Below are positions 17,601-23,531 of a DNA stretch of 25,665 bases, piece by piece. Every line of letters starts with the position of its first letter. Within the stretch, counting starts at the first letter, position 1. Origin of the DNA: Corynebacterium sp. (GTDB lineage: Bacteria; Actinomycetota; Actinomycetes; Mycobacteriales; Mycobacteriaceae); NCBI RefSeq assembly GCF_030826625.1, contig NZ_JAPJNQ010000027.1, positions 1 through 25,665 of the forward strand, written 5' to 3'. Made by a program: the position numbers and the translations under genes. The notes below the pieces were generated by a model that had not been told where the DNA came from, ran no database searches, and saw only the letters and a list, made by a program, of their open reading frames with translations.

Positions 17601-17774
17601 CGTAACGTGGCTGTTTATAAGATGATCAGCGCGGGAACGATGGAAGAATCAATCCAAGATATTCTGGACGGCAAAACTCATTTGGCTGGAGCGATCGTCG
17701 GTGAAGGCGAAGGCTGGATCACGGAACTGGATCCGCAGCAATTGACAGAATTAATGAGTTATCGCGAACAGTAA
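14688..17774 (+). CDS. SNF2-family DEAD/DEAQ helicase-like ATPase
   Basis: A 1028-aa SWI2/SNF2-type double-stranded-DNA translocase (HepA-like bacterial branch). The first 500 or so residues form the N-terminal extension typical of bacterial SNF2 proteins, including a basic coiled-coil-like stretch (KRAKKRMEKAARLAEMARLA) and an Ala/Glu-rich linker. The ATPase core follows: LREYQRRGVDWMYW, motif I DDMGLGKT (Lys584), APTSVVGNW (Ia), motif II DEAQ (679-682), LTGTPVENRLSEM (III), a linker with LRRLKTD, then the second RecA lobe with KIEKLMELVEHA, LIFTQYRAFGEIL, LSLKAGGTGLNLT (V) and ENQATDRAFRIGQ (VI). All motifs are intact. The gene is followed after 11 nt by a SWIM zinc-finger protein; this pairing recurs in bacteria and suggests they work together on DNA. 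The start is supported by a -10 positioned for leaderless initiation. Confidence 0.95.
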   Translation: MSSFRLHGLWLPVSGLSLWIEKVEGRKIILPEQVPAGTFPPIVESLLSRRSFRNRARISLRTPKGKDVSLMVPMGLFAPEDSVKILSELEFLDSASPAATEEQRNSIAPDLYWLIRMYTGMTQFVRAGRVTIRLSYQAGEWYPQWHLATGLAERGWLSEMIAACPGILTVNNRDLADELSHHLVHWITIAQLQSLASQTRPYPWHDFSQSLLQAKPIRRGKGTLLRGLNEWNDSITSVDLQLVIIVNEPPDEPNAQWAIRVQVRSGTDSPQPIRIDQLDQSSVELLRKSQREAIKVSPILEPNLDPVERERRREEDPAAGDWDVYVDTASIVDFVSEDIKKLRAAGFTVMLPRAWSHMETTARLDTREINEKANTSQLGMDKLVQYNWRLSVGGHELSDEEMSELVNSKSGLIKLRGNWVMADTQALSKISDYMGQLSETASKRAKKRMEKAARLAEMARLAGSADAEELAAEAENLRQTYNDTVRKGQGVDGAAGEFAQEVTVGDLRELALQSTADEPIEFTGSSWHTSLLGGMETKAPQRIDVPATVHAELREYQRRGVDWMYWMSRNNLGAVLADDMGLGKTLQLLTLTAIEKQRDHISAPTLVVAPTSVVGNWAREAAKFVPSLRVLVHHGSNRATGEQFLRRVAEYDFVITSYGTVSRDFSVLGRIEWDRVVLDEAQAIKNSSTRASKSVRSLPSRHRIALTGTPVENRLSEMRSIVDFTNPGVLGSASFFRHHFAKPIERNNDEVLTERLRRLTAPFILRRLKTDPAIIDDLPEKTEEVLTVTLSDEQAALYKALVDDVQRQLEQKNEGIARRGLVLASLTRMKQICNHPAHYLGDGSPITIKGHHRSGKIEKLMELVEHAVHSGQRMLIFTQYRAFGEILQPYLSDQLEQDVPFLHGGVPQQKRDKLVSDFQAADGPTVMILSLKAGGTGLNLTAASIVVHMDRWWNPAVENQATDRAFRIGQRRNVAVYKMISAGTMEESIQDILDGKTHLAGAIVGEGEGWITELDPQQLTELMSYREQ

Positions 17775-17785
17775 CTAGTGAGGCT

Positions 17786-18643
17786 ATGAACGATAAGCGC
17801 AGGCACAGCGACCGAACCCGTGGGTTAAAGAACTCCGCAGATGATAACGTCATTTATGCGAATTTCGGGGCCCGGAAACGCGTCGACAAGCCCGTGGATC
17901 ACGAGGCTGAGCGGATTAAGCTGGTGCGCTCGCGTCCGTTGCAAGGCTCGGCCGGGTTAGAGTTGCGCCGCATGGTGCAGGAAAATGCCGATGATGGACG
18001 ATATCAACGCGGGATAGATTATGCGCGCAGTGGGCATGTCGTCGACATTGAAATTCGCAATGGAGCTGCACATGGACAAATAGCCGGCTCACAGAATCAG
18101 CCATTTGCTGCGCTCATTCAGCTGCCACCACGGTCGATTGATGAGCTGAACCAAATAGGGCGGATTCTTGCCGAGACTGCCGGAGCGATGGAGCGAATTC
18201 GCGCTGGTGAACTTTCCGACGAGTTGTTGGAAATCTTGTTGGCTGCCGAAGCAGACGATTTACGCTGCTATTGCGATTGCCCGGATAGTGCATGGATCTG
18301 CAAGCACCTGGTGGCGTTTTCGGAAGAGCTCGCTGCGAAATTGGATGCGGATCCAGCGGCGGTTTTCCGTTTGCGGGGTATTGAACTTTCTCAGCTCGAA
18401 CGTATGATCGCTTCTTCTGCTGATGATGTTGCCCGGCAAGCCACCAATGAAGGCGCAGAAAATTTTTGGACAGGACGCGAACTACCCGCGGTGCCGAACC
18501 CAAAAATTGCTCCGGCCATTGATGATGCAGACCCGGACCTGTTGCGCAAGGCGCTGCGTGCCGTCAGTCATACAAACCTTGATTTACTGCGAGCGATCTC
18601 AGATATCGAAGATATGTACCATCATCTTAGTCATGGAAAATAA
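17786..18643 (+). CDS. SWIM zinc-finger protein
   Basis: A 285-aa protein whose recognisable part is a SWIM zinc finger, CxCxnCxH: Cys163, Cys165, Cys172 and His174 within CYCDCPDSAWICKHLVAF. SWIM domains bind zinc and are thought to contact DNA or partner proteins. The N-terminus (residues 1-50) is basic and probably disordered; residues 65-150 include a conserved-looking segment (RYQRGIDYARSGHVVDIEI) typical of SWIM proteins associated with SNF2 helicases. A helical C-terminal region follows the finger. It begins 11 nt after the SNF2 stop with only a GAGG close to the ATG, so translation is probably coupled to the helicase gene. The likely role is a helper for the SNF2 translocase; this is inferred from the gene pairing. 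Confidence 0.9.
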   Translation: MNDKRRHSDRTRGLKNSADDNVIYANFGARKRVDKPVDHEAERIKLVRSRPLQGSAGLELRRMVQENADDGRYQRGIDYARSGHVVDIEIRNGAAHGQIAGSQNQPFAALIQLPPRSIDELNQIGRILAETAGAMERIRAGELSDELLEILLAAEADDLRCYCDCPDSAWICKHLVAFSEELAAKLDADPAAVFRLRGIELSQLERMIASSADDVARQATNEGAENFWTGRELPAVPNPKIAPAIDDADPDLLRKALRAVSHTNLDLLRAISDIEDMYHHLSHGK

Positions 18644-18659
18644 GCGTGTGAACCGCCTA

Positions 18660-18668
18660 TGCTAGTAA
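18660..18668 (+). promoter_or_regulatory. possible extended -10 of the SbcD-like gene
   Basis: TGCTAGTAA contains an extended -10 (TGn) before TAGTAA, ending 7 nt before the GTG at 18676. The last hexamer base is not T, so it is weaker than the others. It would let sbcD-sbcC be transcribed apart from the SNF2 pair. Confidence 0.35.
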
Positions 18669-18675
18669 TGGGCTT

Positions 18676-19863
18676 GTGAATGATTCCGGCACAGCACACA
18701 CTCTAAAATTCCTCCATACCTCTGATTTTCAGTTGGGTATGCACCGGCGATTTCTCAGCACCGACGCAGCGGCACGCTTTGAAGACTCACGATTGACAGC
18801 TATCGAAAAACTTGGTGATCTCGCAGCATCCCATGGTTGTGAGTTCATCGTGGTCGCTGGTGATGTTTTCGATGATAATTCGCTGGAACGCCGCACGCTT
18901 AGTCGTGCCTTAGAAACGATGGAATCTTTGCCAGTTCCGGTCTACCTGCTGCCCGGGAACCATGATCCCTTGGTGGCGGATTCCATCTTTTTCCGTGCGA
19001 GTGAATTCTCTAATATCCACGTCATTGCTGATGCAGAACCAATTGCCTTCACAGATTCCGTTGAAATCGTTGGTGCTCCATACCTGGTAAAACAACCAGA
19101 TCATGATCTGGTTTCTGCGGCAATAGACGGCCTCGAACTTACACAAAATATCAGAGTTCTGGTTGGCCACGGACAAGTGGAATCTTTTGGCGACGATATC
19201 AAACCCGACCTGATTGATCTTCCACGCGTGGAACAAGCCTTAGCGGCCGGGACCATAGATTATTTGGCATTGGGCGATACCCACTCCACGGCTTCGCTTG
19301 GGACTAGCGGGAAAGTGTGGTTTTCCGGGGCGCCGGAGACGACGGATTTTCATAAGCTTGCTGATTGGGGATTTGGCACCGATGGCGGCGAAACCGATTC
19401 TGGCAATGCTTTAGTAGTCACAGTGCGTAAGCCTTTACGCGAGGGTGAGTTCACCCAGGTCGACGTCGATAAGCATGCGGTAGGCCAATGGCAATTCCAC
19501 GCGCTATACCCGGAACTGGACGATGCGGCCGCGCTCGACGCGTTTATAGCCCACTTGCGCTCGTACGCAGATAAGCGTCGAACCGTCGTCAAATATTATT
19601 TGCGTGGTGCGCTCAATTTAACCGACACCATGCGTTTAGAAGGCGAATTGGCTGAGTTGCGACCGAGCTTCGCTGCTCTGTATGAGTCACAATCTTCACC
19701 TGGGTTGAGCTTGCGACCCGCCGACGATGAGCTAGCGACCCTCGATGTACACGGCTATGTGCGCGATGCTTTGGATGAGCTGCTGGCCGACGCCGATTCG
19801 GATGCTGTCTCGCGTGATGCCGCGCACTTGTTGTTCCGATTGACTAAGGAGGCTCGCCGATGA
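18676..19863 (+). CDS. SbcD/Mre11-like metallophosphoesterase nuclease
   Basis: A 395-aa calcineurin-like phosphoesterase of the SbcD/Mre11/YhaO group, the nuclease half of a DNA-end-processing complex. Motifs in order: HTSDFQLG (Asp17), VVAGDVFDDN (Asp63), LPGNHDP (Asn95, His96), VGHGQVES and LGDTHS. Motif I is Asp-x-Gln (Gln19) where E. coli SbcD and Mre11 have Asp-x-His. The C-terminal third is a mixed alpha/beta cap, then a helical tail likely to bind the ATPase partner. The start is GTG 18676, 32 nt after the SWIM gene. The stop codon overlaps the start of the SbcC-like gene (ATGATG), and a strong AAGGAGG precedes that start, so the two are translationally coupled, as usual for SbcD-SbcC pairs. 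It is a paralogue-like or divergent member rather than a clear orthologue of E. coli SbcD. Confidence 0.88.
   Translation: MNDSGTAHTLKFLHTSDFQLGMHRRFLSTDAAARFEDSRLTAIEKLGDLAASHGCEFIVVAGDVFDDNSLERRTLSRALETMESLPVPVYLLPGNHDPLVADSIFFRASEFSNIHVIADAEPIAFTDSVEIVGAPYLVKQPDHDLVSAAIDGLELTQNIRVLVGHGQVESFGDDIKPDLIDLPRVEQALAAGTIDYLALGDTHSTASLGTSGKVWFSGAPETTDFHKLADWGFGTDGGETDSGNALVVTVRKPLREGEFTQVDVDKHAVGQWQFHALYPELDDAAALDAFIAHLRSYADKRRTVVKYYLRGALNLTDTMRLEGELAELRPSFAALYESQSSPGLSLRPADDELATLDVHGYVRDALDELLADADSDAVSRDAAHLLFRLTKEARR
19846..19852 (+). promoter_or_regulatory. ribosome binding site of the SbcC-like gene inside the SbcD-like gene
   Basis: AAGGAGG, a full Shine-Dalgarno, ends 7 nt before ATG 19860 and lies within the last codons of the upstream gene. 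Confidence 0.85.
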
Positions 19864-22724
19864 TGCGCATTCATGGAATTAAACTGCACAATGTTCGCGC
19901 GATTCGTCAGCTTGAGCTGCGTGATCTACCAGAAACCGGAGTGGTGGTCATTCACGGCGACAATGAGGCCGGAAAATCCACCATCATGGATGCTATCCAT
20001 GCCTGCCTTAATATTCCCCATAGCTCGAATAAGCAAGAAATCAGAGCACTGATTCCTGCTGATTCCGATCAATGGCCTGAGATTTGGCTGGATCTTGAAA
20101 TCGGACCGCACCGAGTGGAGATCTATAAACAGTTTTCGACTTCCGCGAGCAGTAAAAAATGCGAATTGAGATTTCCGAGCTCGGCTCGAGCAACCCTACG
20201 TAATCGGGAAGCTGATAATGAGCTAGCAGCGATAATCGCAGAACACCTTGACAGCGATTTGCTCAACGCTCTTTTCGTGCGTCAAGGCAAGCTCGACCAC
20301 ACCTTGGAAGCCGCCGGCATCACCAGCGTCGAGACTGCACTGCATGCAGCTGACGGTGGAATAGCTACTGGTGGAGATATGGCAAGCGTTGAAGCGAATC
20401 GCAGTGTCGCGCATACAGCCGCGGACACCAGCACGGCCGATCGGAGCCAGGATGAGTCGGCTCTGCTTGCAGCTGTCAATGAAGAATACAAACGTTATTA
20501 CACAGAAAAAACCGCGAAACCAGCGAAAGAGCTCAAAACCGCTGAGGACAAGCTCGCGGAAGCCGAAGTAGCCTGTGCAGAACGACAAGCAAAGGTGGAC
20601 GCGCTAGCATCCCACGTCAGCGAATATGAAGAACTCACCCGGAGCGAAAAAGCTGCGACCGCTGAAATTACCGCTGCCGAACAAGAGCTTGTCTCTGCAC
20701 AACAACACAAAGACAATGCGCAATCGGTACAAGAACGCTACGACGACGCCGTGGAGAAGGTACGCGAGGCAGAAAAACAGAAAAACCTCGAATCAGGGCT
20801 GTTAGCTGAACGCTCCGAATTGCTTGAAGATCTCAAGCAAGCAACTAAACGCCAGGACGAAATAGCTCGACAGCTTGCGGACGCAGAGCACAGCGAGCGA
20901 CGTGAGAACGAAGAAATCTCACGGCTGCAAGAGAAAAAACAAGCGCTGGCTGCCGACGTGCGCCACCAGTTGTCGCGCCATAAAGCTGCCCGTAAAGCGG
21001 CGCAACGTCGGCATGATGAGCAGCGGATAAGCGAATTGCGTGAACTGACCGAAAAAGCTGCGATGATTGATGCGGATATCACTGCGGCACGCGAAAAACT
21101 GGCAGAGCTGCCGGCTTTTATCGACCAAAGTGCGTGGAATAGCCTTCGGCAGGCGCACGATGAGGTAGTCGTTGAACAGAAACTTGCCGAAGCCCAAGCC
21201 GCGCGTCTGGACTTGCAGGCTGATTCGCCGCACACCGTCACAGTCGATGATGGTGCGACGGTACGTACGCTGAGTCTTGGTGAAGTTGATGAGGCAGAAA
21301 ACCCCAGTGTCGCGCTGAGCGACGGCATGCGGTTGAGTTTCGGTGGCATCACCGCGGTTTATCGCAGTGCGAACCGGGAAGCGCGGGAAGCAGATTCGGC
21401 GTTATCTGCTGTAGAAAAAGCCCGTTTGCATCGTGACGAGCTCTTGCAACACTTGAACTGCCGCGATTTCGACCACGCTAAACAGGTATTCGTGCGGGGG
21501 AGTGAAATTGCTGAGGAGATCGCCGCATTAGAAAATCAACGTGCTGGCGTGGTCGGGGATCGCGATTTAGACAGTCTCGGGCAAGAGCTGACCCGTCTGC
21601 GTGAAACTCTCAACGACGAGACTAACGACGAGACTTCCGAGAATGAAACAGATCTACTGCAAAAGGACGTCGATTCAGCGGATGCTGTCGAGTTGAGCCA
21701 ACTATCAGCTGCCGAGCTTGCGGACGAAGTATCAGCCGCAGAGAGCGCAGAAGATGCTGCACGGCAGAAGTTAGAAGAAGTGATTGGCGAACTAGCTGCC
21801 TTTGATGCCCGTCCTGCCCAGCGGGAAGCGCTGCTTTTGCGTGAACGCTATGGTGCGGCTGCTGAACACGTTGCGGAAGTTCAAGCTAAGGTAGCTGCGC
21901 GTGCTGACGATGAGGCGATGGAGAAACTACGTGAGAAAGTCGAGCTAGCCAACTTGCACTGGCAGCGAGCAATTCGTGACCGTGATGACGCCTTGCGGGC
22001 AGTAGAAGAAGTTGATGTGCAATCGGCAGTGCAGCAATGGGAAGGCGCGAAGGCCCATCGTGCGCATTTATATGACACAGTGCACAATGCCAAGAACCGG
22101 AAACTGGAATTGAGCTCGTATATCGACGCAGCTACCGGTGCTGCTGAGCGGCTGCATAAAGCAGAATCCCAACTGGCACATCACAAAGCCGAATATGCAT
22201 TGATCCTGCGGCGCGCTCGCGCTGTCGCGCGTCTGCGTGAGAGTTTGCTTGCGCATCGCGATGCTGCACGGCAGCGCTATATGGCACCATTCGCTCGTGA
22301 ATTGGAACGGTTCGCCAAAGTCGTATTCGATCAGTCCGTCAGTTTTGAGTTGGATGAGAACTTGGTGATTTCGAAACGCGTGATTGGTGATACGGCACTC
22401 GCGACAGATCAGTTATCGGGTGGTGCTCAGGAACAGCTTGCATTACTCGTGCGTTTTGCTGTTGCAGCGTTGACAGCTCGAGGTGCGCATAATCGGGATG
22501 ACGGAGACTCACAGCAGCCGCTAATTCCTGTACCGGTGATGGTCGATGATGCGCTGGGATCGACGGATAGTCGGCGCTTAAGGCTTATGGCGACATTATT
22601 TAGTCAGATCGCTCGTCAAACTCAGGTATTCGTATTGACGTGCATGCCTGAGCGTTATTCCCGGGTGGTGGGGGCACAGAATTATTCCATGCGTCAGCTC
22701 ACCGCAGAGCCAGGCAAAATCTGA
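19860..22724 (+). CDS. SbcC/Rad50-like SMC-type ATPase
   Basis: A 954-aa ABC/SMC-family ATPase, the partner of the upstream nuclease. The N-terminal lobe has the Walker A motif GDNEAGKST (Lys39) and a FVRQGKLD segment resembling the Q-loop region. Two long Glu/Ala/Arg/Lys-rich coiled-coil arms follow (roughly residues 205-450 and 510-830). The C-terminal lobe carries the signature LSGGAQEQL (852-860), a Walker B-like VMVDDALG (Asp896, Asp897, where Glu is usual at the second position) and the D-loop GSTD. Between the arms lies a 50-60-residue beta-rich insert (HTVTVDDGATVRTLSLGEVD) and no CxxC, so the Rad50 zinc hook is absent. That resembles YhaN-like relatives more than classical SbcC. It would form a complex with the SbcD-like protein at DNA ends. 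A 4-nt overlap couples the two genes. Confidence 0.88.
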   Translation: MMRIHGIKLHNVRAIRQLELRDLPETGVVVIHGDNEAGKSTIMDAIHACLNIPHSSNKQEIRALIPADSDQWPEIWLDLEIGPHRVEIYKQFSTSASSKKCELRFPSSARATLRNREADNELAAIIAEHLDSDLLNALFVRQGKLDHTLEAAGITSVETALHAADGGIATGGDMASVEANRSVAHTAADTSTADRSQDESALLAAVNEEYKRYYTEKTAKPAKELKTAEDKLAEAEVACAERQAKVDALASHVSEYEELTRSEKAATAEITAAEQELVSAQQHKDNAQSVQERYDDAVEKVREAEKQKNLESGLLAERSELLEDLKQATKRQDEIARQLADAEHSERRENEEISRLQEKKQALAADVRHQLSRHKAARKAAQRRHDEQRISELRELTEKAAMIDADITAAREKLAELPAFIDQSAWNSLRQAHDEVVVEQKLAEAQAARLDLQADSPHTVTVDDGATVRTLSLGEVDEAENPSVALSDGMRLSFGGITAVYRSANREAREADSALSAVEKARLHRDELLQHLNCRDFDHAKQVFVRGSEIAEEIAALENQRAGVVGDRDLDSLGQELTRLRETLNDETNDETSENETDLLQKDVDSADAVELSQLSAAELADEVSAAESAEDAARQKLEEVIGELAAFDARPAQREALLLRERYGAAAEHVAEVQAKVAARADDEAMEKLREKVELANLHWQRAIRDRDDALRAVEEVDVQSAVQQWEGAKAHRAHLYDTVHNAKNRKLELSSYIDAATGAAERLHKAESQLAHHKAEYALILRRARAVARLRESLLAHRDAARQRYMAPFARELERFAKVVFDQSVSFELDENLVISKRVIGDTALATDQLSGGAQEQLALLVRFAVAALTARGAHNRDDGDSQQPLIPVPVMVDDALGSTDSRRLRLMATLFSQIARQTQVFVLTCMPERYSRVVGAQNYSMRQLTAEPGKI
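21612..21635 (+). repeat. 12-bp perfect tandem duplication in the SbcC-like gene
   Basis: AACGACGAGACT occurs twice in direct succession, encoding NDETNDET from about residue 585 in the acidic second coiled-coil arm. The repeat keeps the frame. Confidence 0.9.
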
Positions 22725-22735
22725 CTTGTCAACAA
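22718..22735 (+). promoter_or_regulatory. candidate RosR-type operator in the promoter of the MarR gene
   Basis: AATCTGACTTGTCAACAA matches the RosR consensus I recall for C. glutamicum (TTGTTGAYRYRTCAACWA) at 13 of 18 positions, with the right half-site perfect. It begins inside the end of the SbcC-like gene and stops 7 nt before the -10 hexamer. Inferred site for autoregulation. Confidence 0.4.
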
Positions 22736-22742
22736 AATTGGT

Positions 22743-22748
22743 TAGAAT
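22743..22748 (+). promoter_or_regulatory. -10 element of a leaderless RosR-like regulator transcript
   Basis: TAGAAT, close to TATAAT, ends 7 nt before ATG 22756. The hexamer lies inside an imperfect palindrome GGTTAGAATTACAACC (22740-22755). An upstream in-frame start near 22726 would fall in the promoter and is rejected. Confidence 0.6.
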
Positions 22749-22755
22749 TACAACC

Positions 22756-23259
22756 ATGTCAGAATCAGTACGTTGGCTCGATGAAGACGAACAAGACCTG
22801 TGGAGGACGATCTTGCAGGCTAATCGCAAGATCAGTCGCGTCTTAGATGAGACGCTGCTCAATGCCAGTGGTCTTTCTACCGCCGAATATGGAGTGCTTG
22901 TAGTCCTGTCGGAAGCACCAGATCAGTGCCTGCGCTTGTGCGCTTTGTGCGATGAATTGATGTGGGATCGCTCCCGTACCTCGCATCAAATCACGCGTAT
23001 GGAAAAGCGTGGCTTGTTGCGGAAAGAACGATTCAGCGGCGACGGCCGTGGTGTCAGTGTGTTGCTGACGGACGAGGGCATGCAGCGGCTGAAAAAAGCG
23101 GTACCGGATCACGTCGAATCCGTTCGCAGGCTAATTTTTGACCATTTGCATACCGAAGATGTTCCGAGCATCCGGCGATTCATGAATGCTGTGCTGGCTG
23201 TCGACAATATTCCAGGTATTGAAGGCATCGACGGCTGTACACCAAAGCGTCCGAGCTAA
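22756..23259 (+). CDS. rosR: MarR-family transcriptional regulator, RosR-like
   Basis: A 167-aa dimeric winged-helix regulator. The DNA-binding region is clear: CALCDELMWDRSRTSHQITR leads into RMEKRGLLRKE and the wing GDGRGVSVLLTDEGM. In C. glutamicum the MarR-type protein RosR (Cg1324) lies in a similar neighbourhood upstream of argS and is a hydrogen-peroxide-sensitive repressor that also regulates its own gene; the name here rests on that synteny, the family features and the operator-like site. Cys58, Cys62 and Cys65 form a C-x3-C-x2-C cluster just before the recognition helix, and Cys161 is near the C-terminus, all plausible redox sensors. The start is ATG 22756, positioned for leaderless translation. 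It follows the SbcC-like gene by 31 nt but appears to have its own promoter. Confidence 0.85.
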   Translation: MSESVRWLDEDEQDLWRTILQANRKISRVLDETLLNASGLSTAEYGVLVVLSEAPDQCLRLCALCDELMWDRSRTSHQITRMEKRGLLRKERFSGDGRGVSVLLTDEGMQRLKKAVPDHVESVRRLIFDHLHTEDVPSIRRFMNAVLAVDNIPGIEGIDGCTPKRPS

Positions 23260-23267
23260 GCACACCT

Positions 23268-23309
23268 TCTCGCGAGACACACCGACAAATATCTGATGGT
23301 GTATCTCGC
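23268..23309. other. nested inverted repeats between rosR and tRNA-Arg
   Basis: GCGAGACACACC (23272-23283) pairs with GGTGTATCTCGC (23298-23309) at 11 of 12 positions. The left arm overlaps the perfect palindrome TCTCGCGAGA (23268-23277), and the right arm overlaps ATCTCGCTGAGAT. No T-run follows on the plus strand, so it is probably a weak terminator or an RNA 3' end for rosR. Confidence 0.55.
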
Positions 23310-23328
23310 TGAGATAAAGAAAAAATTG

Positions 23329-23402
23329 TGCCCCCGAAAGGGTTCGAACCTTCGACCTTCGGTACCGGAAACCGACGCTCTAATCCGCTGAGCTACGGGG
23401 GC
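23329..23402 (-). tRNA. tRNA-Arg (anticodon CCG)
   Basis: The minus strand folds as a cloverleaf. The acceptor stem is GCCCCCG (23396-23402) with CGGGGGC (23330-23336) and discriminator A at 23329. The D arm contains TAGCTCAGCGGATTAGAGC. The anticodon stem TCGGT/ACCGA encloses the loop TTCCGGT, giving anticodon CCG (decodes CGG, arginine). The T arm has GGTTCGAACC. CCA is not encoded. The run CAATTTTTTC directly after the gene should terminate transcription. TAGTAT at 23429-23434 on the minus strand is a possible -10. Confidence 0.95.
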
Positions 23403-23531
23403 AGGATGCGGAAATTACCGCGACCTAAATACTAACATCTTCTTCTGAATTGCTAATAATTACCAGGTCGTGACAATAAACTCCGCCGGTGGTGAGCATG
23501 CAGCATGCGTGCAACTGTGCCTAGCGCCCCC

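Noticed and set aside
14688..22724. Established phage-defence operon
   Set aside because: The cluster has no methylase, toxin, CRISPR, Argonaute, TIR or known defence effector and looks like core-genome DNA repair, so defence is kept only as an open possibility.
23403..23531. Repeated GCATGC palindromes (near 23498-23512) as a terminator or integration site beside tRNA-Arg
   Set aside because: There is no T-run, no copy of the tRNA 3' end, and no integrase or foreign gene nearby.
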